From NCBI GenBank assembly GCA_023230525.1, contig JALNXE010000112.1, positions 1 through 13,031 on the forward strand: DNA of 13,031 bases, given 5' to 3'. Below are positions 1-6,679 of this stretch, piece after piece. Position 1 is the stretch's first letter, and every line of letters starts with the position of its first letter. This stretch comes from Desulfobulbaceae bacterium (lineage in GTDB: Bacteria > Desulfobacterota > Desulfobulbia > Desulfobulbales > SURF-16). The notes under the pieces are model-generated. The model saw only the letters and a list, made by a program, of their open reading frames with translations, searched no databases and had not been told where the DNA came from. Made by a program: the position numbers and the translations under genes.

Positions 1-3000
1 CATGTCGTTTTCTTCATGGCTGAGGATATGGCAGTGCCATACATACTCCCAGTCGAGGTTGAACATGCGGTTGAGGTTCGGGGTGAGCCAGGCCTGGCCG
101 GTGACCGGATCGATCAACGACAGGGCGGTTGCGTCACCCATTGGTTTTGCCGGATTCAGCGGCCGGATGCTCTCCGGCACACCAAAAGGCATCTGCGGAG
201 TTACCGGTTTCAAGGCAACAATCGTATCTTCCAGCGGGCTGATGCGGACCGTGTCCTTCCAGCCGAGTTCGGTGGGGTCAGGCAGGCGGATGAAGCCATC
301 CCAGCCTACGCGGTTAAGCACCTGAACATCAAAAAGATGGAAGTGCACCGGGTGAGTGTCAACCCCGTTATGGGTGATCTTCCAGACCTGAATTCCATCC
401 TCAGCCAAAATCTCGGACGAGGGGTCGCTGTAAGACTGGAGCACAAAATTCACTTGCCCTGCCCCGGGATTTATCGCCGTGAGGCCAAGTCCCGCCCTCA
501 TGCGACCGAATTCATCGAAGGTTTCGCCCTGCTCATCCTGAATGGCCTTCTTTTCCATGGTCACGGTCTTAATGGAAGCTGACGCAGGATTGTAAAAGCT
601 GACAGCAAGGTCATTGATGCGCGCAATACCCCAATTGGGATATGAGGCGGGGAATGTGGTGTTATAATTTGAGTTGTAAGCGCTGAAATCCGTGCCGTCA
701 AAAACGAATGCCTCATACAGCGCAGGATCGGCGGCCGGGTTCATATTTCCCTGGCCGGCAATGATCGGATCCTGGGAATCACGGAAAACACCGGGAGACA
801 CACCATCAGCCGGATCAAAGGCCTCGTTCAGGTTGGCCATGTTGAAAGCAGTGCCGGCCCCGGCTGCGACCTTGATCTGCATGATGGTGCGGGTATTGGG
901 TCCGAAGCCAATTGGCGTGGTATCCGCGCCGCCCATGCCGCGTTTATCCGGGGCATCGGTGTAGTAATCGTAATGTGGATCGATCGCCGGCCAGGGAGCC
1001 GGTGCGTCGTTGTAAAGAATCAGTGTCTGACCGGCATAGGCGGAAAAATCGACGATGACATCGGCCCGTTCGGCCGGACCGACGATCAGCGAGCCGCCGT
1101 TAACATTACCGGCGTTGAAGGTGGTGACATCAGCGTTCCAGGTAACTGGCTGGTTGGGGAGCACCACCGGCTTGGGCAGGAAACCGCCTTCAGTACCGAT
1201 CATAATCCAGCTCGGTCCGATCCAGCTCCAGTCCGGAACCCCGCCGGGACGGCCGTCTTCCGGCCAAGTCGCGGGTTTGGGCAGGATGCCGCCGCCTCCG
1301 GGTGGAGCGGTACTGACAGCGATCGGGCTGGCTGAAACCATCCGAACCTCGGTCTGTGAAGCACAGGTGTTGGCAAAAAGATTATCGTAACCCGGAGCAG
1401 CGAAATCCGCGCACACCGGCGGAGCCTGAGGCGTATTGACCGGAACCGGCGGATTGTTGTCCGCAATGTACATCTGCAGATTAAAGAACCGGTCATGGGC
1501 CGCGTTCAGGATTCTGAAACGGTAGGGTTTGGGATCGACATTCAAAACCGGGTAAGCCGTGCCGTTGACTGTCGGGGTGTCCATGAACGCCTCCGCGCCC
1601 CAGGAGGGGTTGGGCGAACTGGGAATCTCCGGAGCCTGGCAGAATCCGGCGAAACTGCCCGGAGTGGCTGCATTATTTGGATCGCAGGCCGGGTCATAAT
1701 ACGGATTGGGGATCGGCTGGAAAAAGTTATTGGTGGCCGGCCAGAAATACGGGCCGTATGCCCAGCGGCCCATGGGGGCAATACCGCTGGGGTCAAAGGG
1801 GTTCTGGGCGGGCATGTAAACATGCGGCCACCAGAGGTCGCCTTCGACGGGGGTCATCGCTGCACCGGGGGTGCCATCCCAGGGTTGCGTTCCCCAGGCC
1901 CAGGTCGGGTCGGTGGCGGCAATGGTGCTGGCGTCAACGTAAGTTTTGTCCTGGATCACCAGGGGAATCTCGTCAGCCGGGTTGAGGCCGGGAATGGTCC
2001 CGGCGGCTATCAGGGCCTGCTCGGTGGTATCACGGATCACGTAACCGGCGGCCTCGCCGACATAAACGTTCAGCCGGGTGATGCCCCAGGCATGGTCGTG
2101 GAAGAACAACATCCTCGCGCTCTGCTGGTTGGTCCAGTAGTAAGTTTGCGCGCCCGGACCGGGATCCGGCATATCGGGCACGTTCTCAACGCTTACCCCG
2201 GTCGGGTAGTCGGTCACCTCGCCTGCCGGGGTGATCCACTGATGGGGCGTGCCGTCGCTGATCCAGGGGGTGCGCCCGCCATGCAGATGGAGATCGGCCC
2301 GGTTCTGGGTGAAATCGCCGGTGGTCAGCGCGGTCGTCGCTTTGGTCACCGGATCATAATCGACCTCAAAGGGACCGGCGCCCATGATTGATGTATCCAC
2401 CGGGACAAACAGATTACCGCCGGCTTCAGTGGGAAGAGTGTTGATGAATTTGACGCGCACCGGCCGGTCCTTCTGGGCGATGATGACAGGACCGAGGTAA
2501 TGCGGCTCCGCCTGGGCTGAAAGGGTGTTATTGGCTGACGTACAGGGATTGGCCAGATTCAGCGAAGGGTCTGTACAGCCGCCCGTGGTATCGGTGCCGA
2601 GATTGACCTGCATGTATCCCCGCAAGGTTGTGGCGTTGGGGGCGGCAGGCAGGTCGGAATGCATCTGCTCCCGGAATTCCCGTAATTCGATTTCGTAATA
2701 ATCAGAGCCCGGATAGGTGGTGATATCAGGCACGGCCACCGGGATATACTGCCCCAGGTTATTGGCATTGCCAATCCCCAGCCCCGGCAGCTTGTCAACA
2801 AATTTCCGCAGAGGCGGGGTGAAAGCCCAGTTCGGACTGGTCAGATAATCAGGAATCTTGCCCGGTCCGATGACGTAGCCCGGAGCCGCGGGGGTGACAT
2901 AATCATTGAGGTAGCTCGGATCCATGTATTGGATTTGGGCAGGATCGGCTGTCAAAACTGCTGGATTGCTCGGACTGAGATATGCCCCGGCGTTGCCTGC

Positions 3001-3066
3001 CCCCCATAGTGGGGCCAGGACCGACAATGCGCCGGTCAGAACATAAGGCAAATATTTTTTGTACAT
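1..3066 (-). CDS. Long secreted multicopper oxidase, CotA/bilirubin-oxidase type (C-terminus off window)
   Basis: Reading leftward from ATG at 3066, the frame stays open for 1022 codons to the window edge, so the C-terminus is missing. GGAGG lies 7 nt before the start. Residues 1-28 form a signal peptide (MYKK, hydrophobic core, then GNAGA). All four copper motifs are visible in canonical order: H260-L-H262-G, H323-D-H325-A, H905-P-V-H908-F-H910, and H1011-C1012-H1013 with H1017 and axial M1022, the last residue in the window. Between them are the cupredoxin-2 phrases PYRFRILNAAHDR (about 510) and GPAERADVIVDF (about 650). These phrases and the HLHGGRTP motif closely resemble the CotA laccase/bilirubin oxidase family, from memory. 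Such enzymes oxidise phenols, bilirubin or metal ions and reduce O2 to water. CotA has about 510 residues; this one is at least twice as long, with extra sequence spread over the whole chain. No CXXCH haem motif is seen. It is the last visible gene of the Sco/cytochrome cluster. The substrate cannot be told. Confidence 0.93.
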   Translation of the reverse strand, partial: MYKKYLPYVLTGALSVLAPLWGAGNAGAYLSPSNPAVLTADPAQIQYMDPSYLNDYVTPAAPGYVIGPGKIPDYLTSPNWAFTPPLRKFVDKLPGLGIGNANNLGQYIPVAVPDITTYPGSDYYEIELREFREQMHSDLPAAPNATTLRGYMQVNLGTDTTGGCTDPSLNLANPCTSANNTLSAQAEPHYLGPVIIAQKDRPVRVKFINTLPTEAGGNLFVPVDTSIMGAGPFEVDYDPVTKATTALTTGDFTQNRADLHLHGGRTPWISDGTPHQWITPAGEVTDYPTGVSVENVPDMPDPGPGAQTYYWTNQQSARMLFFHDHAWGITRLNVYVGEAAGYVIRDTTEQALIAAGTIPGLNPADEIPLVIQDKTYVDASTIAATDPTWAWGTQPWDGTPGAAMTPVEGDLWWPHVYMPAQNPFDPSGIAPMGRWAYGPYFWPATNNFFQPIPNPYYDPACDPNNAATPGSFAGFCQAPEIPSSPNPSWGAEAFMDTPTVNGTAYPVLNVDPKPYRFRILNAAHDRFFNLQMYIADNNPPVPVNTPQAPPVCADFAAPGYDNLFANTCASQTEVRMVSASPIAVSTAPPGGGGILPKPATWPEDGRPGGVPDWSWIGPSWIMIGTEGGFLPKPVVLPNQPVTWNADVTTFNAGNVNGGSLIVGPAERADVIVDFSAYAGQTLILYNDAPAPWPAIDPHYDYYTDAPDKRGMGGADTTPIGFGPNTRTIMQIKVAAGAGTAFNMANLNEAFDPADGVSPGVFRDSQDPIIAGQGNMNPAADPALYEAFVFDGTDFSAYNSNYNTTFPASYPNWGIARINDLAVSFYNPASASIKTVTMEKKAIQDEQGETFDEFGRMRAGLGLTAINPGAGQVNFVLQSYSDPSSEILAEDGIQVWKITHNGVDTHPVHFHLFDVQVLNRVGWDGFIRLPDPTELGWKDTVRISPLEDTIVALKPVTPQMPFGVPESIRPLNPAKPMGDATALSLIDPVTGQAWLTPNLNRMFNLDWEYVWHCHILSHEENDM

Positions 3067-3197
3067 ACTATTCCCTCCTAATAAACACGAAATGTGTAAA
3101 TCCCTAACATTACAATTATTATTCACATGCGCACAAGCCTGCGCCGGCAGGTTGAAGAACCCCTTTTTCTTCGCATATGCCGAGCCGGCCCGCACGG
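3067..3197 (-). other. 131-bp leader upstream of the multicopper oxidase
   Basis: This is the non-coding gap between the coiled-coil membrane protein and the oxidase. Its upstream half is GC-rich and can form a small stem (CCTGC/GCAGG around a 4-nt loop, near 3139-3152). The half next to the oxidase is AT-rich and ends in the ribosome binding site. I see no T-run terminator and no convincing promoter, so co-transcription with the genes upstream is possible but unproven. Confidence 0.4.
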
Positions 3198-3572
3198 TTA
3201 CTGCTCGGGCTGCGGCTCACCGGTGTTGCCCGGGCCCAATTTCTTGATCGTTTCAGCCCTCATCTTCAGCATTTCATCACGCCGCTGGCGCGCCTCCTCC
3301 CGCTTGGTCACCAGGTCTAACTGCGCTTGCGGAACCGCTGTTCTGACCTGGGATTGCTGGGACACTGCGCTGGGCGGAGCTTGCTGCGGCACAGCAGTGC
3401 CGGGCTGAGGATCGATCTGAGCCGGCTCCATCTTGGGCTGACTGGCCACGGTTGCCTCTTTGTCAGGGGACAACCCGGAAACGGAATATCTTTTCCCCAC
3501 GATCATGGCCAGTGCGGTAAGCAGCAGCAAGAAAAAAATCCCATACAACAACAACTTTACCTGTTTCGTCAT
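3198..3572 (-). CDS. Small membrane-anchored Pro/Gln-rich coiled-coil protein, function unknown
   Basis: A 124-residue protein I do not recognise. The start at 3572 is supported by AGGAGG 6 nt upstream. It has one hydrophobic N-terminal segment (about residues 6-27) after MTKQVK, so it is either a membrane anchor or an uncleaved signal. A low-complexity linker rich in Pro, Gln, Ala and Ser follows (about 35-85). A charged helix rich in Arg, Glu, Lys and Met (about 89-112, with phrases such as KREEARQRRDEML) is likely coiled-coil. The C-terminal tail is rich in Gly, Pro and Gln. There are no cysteines and no haem or copper motif. It lies between the four-Cys secreted protein and the multicopper oxidase on the same strand. 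The layout (anchor, flexible spacer, helix) would fit a tether or assembly factor, but that is inference. Confidence 0.75.
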   Translation of the reverse strand: MTKQVKLLLYGIFFLLLLTALAMIVGKRYSVSGLSPDKEATVASQPKMEPAQIDPQPGTAVPQQAPPSAVSQQSQVRTAVPQAQLDLVTKREEARQRRDEMLKMRAETIKKLGPGNTGEPQPEQ

Positions 3573-3751
3573 TTAACCTCCTTTTACTCGTTAATCCTTT
3601 TACTTATTAATCAGGTGGTTTAATCTTTTGGTCTTTAGCCGATGCGGCTGTTTAGTCTGTAACTTCGGTTATCTATCACCTCCTCTTTGTCAGTCCGCAG
3701 GCGAAACACCTGACAGACTATCCACCGGCAACCTCAAAGTCACCGGTAACC
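3573..3751 (-). other. 179-bp structured intergenic region
   Basis: The gap between the four-Cys protein and the coiled-coil protein has no gene. It holds several small inverted repeats: AGCCG/CGGCT around a 3-nt loop (3637-3649), TAAC-TTCG-GTTA (3660-3671), and TGTCAG/CTGACA (3688-3693 and 3710-3715) with an alternative inner stem CAGG/CCTG (3698-3712). A near-perfect 14-bp direct repeat, CACCGGYAACCTCA, occurs at 3723-3736 and 3741-3754, the second copy covering the stop codon of the upstream gene. No hairpin is followed by a T-run, so none is a clear intrinsic terminator. A processing site or attenuating leader would fit. Confidence 0.45.
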
Positions 3752-4117
3752 TCATTTTGACATATAGAGGTCATTAACCTTGACCCGGTATTCGTCAGCA
3801 ATACAAATGCACTTCCCGTCCAGGGAAGGATTGTTGAGATCTACGAGAAGCTGCTGGTTGCCGGAAATCTTAATCAACCGCCAACCGCCGGGCTCCACAT
3901 AATTGAGATAGTCCACGGACAGGGCATTGCACCGCGTTCCGCACAGCGACTGGCCGATGTCGGCATGGGCGCCGGACGGTCCCGGCTCATAACGGTATTC
4001 ATTAACAATGTAAACCTTTACCACATCCCCCTGAGCGGCAGGCGCATCCTCTGCCGCTGCGGCGCAGAGCGGTGAAAAAATAGGAACAAGTAAAAAAAAC
4101 AGCCAGCTCTTTCTCAT
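3752..4117 (-). CDS. Small secreted four-cysteine protein, function unknown
   Basis: A 121-residue protein I do not recognise. I chose the ATG at 4117 because GAGAGG lies about 7 nt upstream and a good signal peptide follows at once (MRKSW, hydrophobic core, cleavage near CAAAA-ED at 18-23). A longer open frame extends to 4252, but it overlaps the end of the upstream gene and would bury the signal peptide. The mature part has four cysteines in two close pairs: C59-GTR-C63 and C103-I-C105. This could make two disulfides or a thiolate metal site. The rest looks like a compact beta-rich domain (VVKVYIVNEYRYEP, GGWRLIKISG, ADEYRVKVNDLYM). It starts 31 bp after the cytochrome fusion, so co-transcription is likely. 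A role in copper handling or thiol redox is only inferred from the neighbours. Confidence 0.8.
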   Translation of the reverse strand: MRKSWLFFLLVPIFSPLCAAAAEDAPAAQGDVVKVYIVNEYRYEPGPSGAHADIGQSLCGTRCNALSVDYLNYVEPGGWRLIKISGNQQLLVDLNNPSLDGKCICIADEYRVKVNDLYMSK

Positions 4118-4148
4118 TTTTGGTTCCTCTCTCTTATTATCCGGCTCT

Positions 4149-5870
4149 TTACCGCGTGACCCACTCACTGCGGCGTTCCAACTGCGGGTTCTCCCCCTTG
4201 CCAAGCTGGACGATAAAACACCCTTTGGATGCATAGCGTTGACCTGGGCCAAAACCTACCCGCTCGTAAAGCGGATAATACGCATCAGGCATCATGCCGA
4301 TGGTGTCAAAGAAAAAATCACGATAGTATTCTCCGCGCATATCCATCAAGGCCTTCCCCAGCAGTTCATTGGTAATATAGGACTGCCGGATGATCTTCTG
4401 GTCATAGTCGGAGGTTTTCTTGCCGGGCAGCACTTTCAGCGCCAGCGCATCAAAGCGGATATCATCCTGCGGGAGCCTGTAGGGATAAGTGAAAGAGAGC
4501 AGGCCGCGCAGCTGTTCGGGGATGGTCCACAGAGCTTTCCCGACAAAGGTGCCGGAGGCGAGAATAACGCCGGGCCGGTCCGCCATGTCAGGTAAACCGG
4601 CAAAGGCCTCCAGGGCTGCGCCATCGTCCCAGACAATCAGGGCGGCCGGTTTCAGTTCGGTAATGATCTGTTGCAGCCGTTGCTGGGAGAATTGCTCGCC
4701 CTCCTTAAGAACAATATCGATAGCCGCCGGATGACCGGTGTCCGCCCAGGTTGCGCGAAAGCCGTCGGCAAGGGCGCGTCCTTCGCGGCTGTCGCGGCTG
4801 ACCTGGACGATTGCCCTATCTTTGATGAGATCATACATGCCATGCAGGTAACGGGCGGCAGACTCCCCTTCCTGCCGAACACCGCGGGAAAAGTAAAGGG
4901 TGTACCAGTCATGGTCGCTGATGACCGGATAATCAACAATGGGCAGCAGATCGGGAATCTGGTTCTCCTCGCAGAAGCGATGCACCGGCTCCCAGTCCCC
5001 TGCAGAAATTCCACCCAGCAGGGCAAACACCGGCTCGGCCTGATAATACGCATCAAGCTGAGAGCGCCAGGTGGAGGAGGGTCCCTTCAGGACCCAGCGG
5101 GTCAGGGAAAACTTTTTCTGCAAAAGATCCGGCCCAAGCATGTTATAGCCCATGCGCGCCACCCGGTCGTTAGCCGAGGAGGCGGTGGTCAGGCTGTTCT
5201 TGCGGGCTATCCCGAACTCCAGGGGGGCAAGCATCGATGCAACAGCCACCGGGTCCGTGCCTTCAACAATCACCGTGGCAAATTTGATCTCGGAGTCGCT
5301 GACCCCAGGGGACGGTTGAGCGGAAAGCGTTTTCAGGTAGGCAATGAGAATTGCCATGTCCTGGTCGTTAAGATCGTAGATCGGCATCGCCTTGATCACG
5401 GAACGGCCGGCTGGGTCAACGCCGCTGGTAATAAGTTCCGCGAGGGTGTCGTCCGTATAGGCCGGGCGAGTCGGAAAATACACGGCGTAATTATGATAGG
5501 ATGGCACATGCTCATAGCCCTTTATATACGGTTCGCGCGGCAGATAGAGGATCCTGCCGTTGGCAGGCGGGGTGGATACCTCCCCCTCGATGGACCCGAG
5601 TCCGCTGCGGAGATGGCAACTGACACAGGTAAAAGAGGTTCCCGAGACGGGGACATCTCCACTGACAAAGGCCTGCATAGGCTCACCCGAGGGAAGAATG
5701 CCCTCGCGGTACATCCTTTCTCCGAGTTTGTACGTCTCCTCGGCGGAAAGAGCCTGCTGGTCAGCTGCACCGTAGGAGCGGGACGCACCGACAAGAAGAA
5801 GTAGAACCGCAACATGCACAATGGCGACCTTGGTCATGAAGGCCGTAAATGTCTGACTGGAATGCATCAT
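4149..5870 (-). CDS. Cytochrome c fused to a type-I periplasmic ligand-binding domain
   Basis: A 573-residue exported two-domain protein. The signal peptide covers about residues 1-35 (hydrophobic AIVHVAVLLLLVG, cleavage near SYGA). Residues 40-183 form a mono-haem class-I-like cytochrome c: haem attachment C82-VS-C85-H86, and a likely distal ligand M162 in KAMPIYDLNDQD followed by the usual C-terminal helix (MAILIAYLKTL). From about 195 to 565 the sequence resembles a type-I periplasmic binding fold, as in branched-chain amino acid receptors: LLGGISAGDWEPVHRFCEE, an IPDLLPI strand, YTLYFSRGVRQEGESAARYL, and a C-terminal GFGPGQRYASKG. The start overlaps the Sco stop codon (ATGA), so translation is probably coupled; a second in-frame Met follows directly. 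No ABC permease or ATPase gene is in the window. The binding domain may therefore sense a ligand or dock an electron partner rather than deliver cargo. The ligand is unknown. Confidence 0.88.
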   Translation of the reverse strand: MMHSSQTFTAFMTKVAIVHVAVLLLLVGASRSYGAADQQALSAEETYKLGERMYREGILPSGEPMQAFVSGDVPVSGTSFTCVSCHLRSGLGSIEGEVSTPPANGRILYLPREPYIKGYEHVPSYHNYAVYFPTRPAYTDDTLAELITSGVDPAGRSVIKAMPIYDLNDQDMAILIAYLKTLSAQPSPGVSDSEIKFATVIVEGTDPVAVASMLAPLEFGIARKNSLTTASSANDRVARMGYNMLGPDLLQKKFSLTRWVLKGPSSTWRSQLDAYYQAEPVFALLGGISAGDWEPVHRFCEENQIPDLLPIVDYPVISDHDWYTLYFSRGVRQEGESAARYLHGMYDLIKDRAIVQVSRDSREGRALADGFRATWADTGHPAAIDIVLKEGEQFSQQRLQQIITELKPAALIVWDDGAALEAFAGLPDMADRPGVILASGTFVGKALWTIPEQLRGLLSFTYPYRLPQDDIRFDALALKVLPGKKTSDYDQKIIRQSYITNELLGKALMDMRGEYYRDFFFDTIGMMPDAYYPLYERVGFGPGQRYASKGCFIVQLGKGENPQLERRSEWVTR

Positions 5871-6448
5871 TTCCCCCCCCTTTGCTGAAATTCTTTCATT
5901 AAGTCACTGCTGCTCATAAGTCCATAGAGCCTGATCCATTTGCCGTCTTCCTGCGACCGGATGAAGCTCAAAGGCTGGTGATCCATTTTACTGCGGAAAT
6001 ACGCATTAAAGGCCTTCATCACCCGGTCGACATCCTGACGGCTGCCGGTCAGGAAATCCCAGCCGGGTTGTGCCTGGTAGCGTTCCAGGTACTCCTTCAT
6101 GGCAGCTGGTGTGTCATTTTCCGGATCAATGGTGATCGAAACCAGGCGGGCATTTTTGGTCTCCGGGCCGAGTTCCCGCTGAAAATTGGCAAAGCCCGCT
6201 GAAAGTATCGGGCAGATGGTTGTACAGGTGGCGTAGATAAAATCGACCAGAACCGGCTGATCAGATTCCAGCAGTGATTTAAGCCGCACTTTTTCACCCT
6301 GCTGATTAACGAGAACCACATCCGGGATGACAACATTCTCTATAGACCGCTTATATTTTGAGGCGCCCGCGTCTGAGCCGGCCATAAGAAGAATGGCCAG
6401 CAAAATGGTAAAAATTCTCGGCATCCGGGTAAGGCGTTGCACCATCAT
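5867..6448 (-). CDS. SCO1/SenC-family copper chaperone / thioredoxin-fold protein
   Basis: A 193-residue membrane-anchored or secreted thioredoxin-fold protein of the SCO1/SenC/PrrC family, which binds copper and helps load it into extracytoplasmic copper enzymes, usually the CuA site of cytochrome oxidase. The ligands are visible: C75-TTI-C79-P and the distant H157 in MDHQP. The family phrase TIDPENDTP lies at 106-114, and there is a hydrophobic N-terminal segment at about 11-27. I chose ATG 6448 because GGAG (6455-6458) lies 6 nt upstream; the frame is open back to 6481, but that extension has no ribosome binding site and precedes the signal. It is the first gene of the cluster and overlaps the cytochrome fusion by 4 bp. 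No cytochrome oxidase subunit is nearby, so the multicopper oxidase downstream is the more likely client here (inference). Confidence 0.93.
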   Translation of the reverse strand: MMVQRLTRMPRIFTILLAILLMAGSDAGASKYKRSIENVVIPDVVLVNQQGEKVRLKSLLESDQPVLVDFIYATCTTICPILSAGFANFQRELGPETKNARLVSITIDPENDTPAAMKEYLERYQAQPGWDFLTGSRQDVDRVMKAFNAYFRSKMDHQPLSFIRSQEDGKWIRLYGLMSSSDLMKEFQQRGGK

Positions 6449-6472
6449 TATTTTCTCCTTTTTTACACATTG

Positions 6473-6508
6473 TGGCAACATCCTACCAAATACCCCTACT
6501 TAATTCAA
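6473..6508 (-). promoter_or_regulatory. Candidate sigma-70 promoter for the Sco-oxidase cluster
   Basis: On the minus strand, TTGAAT (6508-6503) and TAGGAT (6485-6480) are separated by exactly 17 bp. The predicted start near 6473 gives a leader of about 25 nt that contains the Sco ribosome binding site. The -35 box matches 4 of 6 bases of the consensus and the -10 box 4 of 6. This is a pattern match only. Confidence 0.4.
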
Positions 6509-6522
6509 GCAATTTTGATAAC

Positions 6523-6564
6523 TATTGTTAACTTCAGATTATTTCTAAAAACATGCTAACAATA
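6523..6564. promoter_or_regulatory. Inverted repeat TATTGTTA-N26-TAACAATA, possible operator
   Basis: A perfect 8-bp inverted repeat has arms at 6523-6530 and 6557-6564. It lies just upstream of the candidate -35 box for the Sco cluster, centred about 70 bp before the predicted transcription start. The arm centres are 34 bp apart, roughly three helical turns, which would suit a dimeric activator or repressor binding two sites. The binding protein is unknown. Confidence 0.35.
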
Positions 6565-6589
6565 TCGGATAGATAAGCTTAGAGGTAAA

Positions 6590-6621
6590 AGAAAATGTTA
6601 CAATTTGAGACAGCATTTTCT
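6590..6621. repeat. Inverted repeat AGAAAATG-N16-CATTTTCT
   Basis: A perfect 8-bp inverted repeat has arms at 6590-6597 and 6614-6621. On the plus strand it is followed by an 8-T run (6624-6631), so it could act as a weak terminator for any plus-strand transcript. On the minus strand it would sit in the leader of a transcript from the sigma-54-like element. The AT-rich arms make a chance match more likely. Confidence 0.3.
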
Positions 6622-6640
6622 CCATTTTTTTTACACTGCC

Positions 6641-6656
6641 CTTAACTCCCGTTAAG
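6641..6656. promoter_or_regulatory. Inverted repeat CTTAAC-TCCC-GTTAAG at a predicted transcription start
   Basis: A perfect 6-bp inverted repeat around a 4-nt centre begins 7 bp downstream of the sigma-54-like -12 element. It therefore overlaps the transcription start expected from that element (about 6653). That is a typical place for an operator. The same symmetry would also let the 5' end of the RNA fold into a hairpin. Confidence 0.35.
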
Positions 6657-6663
6657 ATATCAA

Positions 6664-6679
6664 TGCAATCCATGGGCCA
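6664..6679 (-). promoter_or_regulatory. Candidate sigma-54 (-24/-12) promoter
   Basis: On the minus strand the 16-mer TGGCCCATGGATTGCA matches the RpoN consensus TGGCAC-N5-TTGCA/T at all positions but one, with the invariant GG and GC at the required 10-bp spacing. It points toward the Sco-cytochrome-oxidase cluster, about 215 bp before the Sco start. If it is active, the leader would be about 200 nt long and contain the inverted repeats at 6590-6656. No enhancer-binding protein gene is in the window. Confidence 0.45.

Noticed and set aside
1495..2391. 298-codon open frame on the plus strand
   Set aside because: It lies wholly antisense to the multicopper oxidase, which has clear copper motifs and a signal peptide. 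The translation is Gly/Arg-rich without a recognisable domain.
4118..4252. N-terminal extension of the four-Cys protein
   Set aside because: The extension overlaps the end of the cytochrome-fusion gene, lacks a ribosome binding site and would place 45 residues before an obvious signal peptide.
4671..5804. 377-codon open frame on the plus strand
   Set aside because: It is antisense to the cytochrome-receptor fusion and has no ribosome binding site or family resemblance; a shadow of a GC-rich gene.
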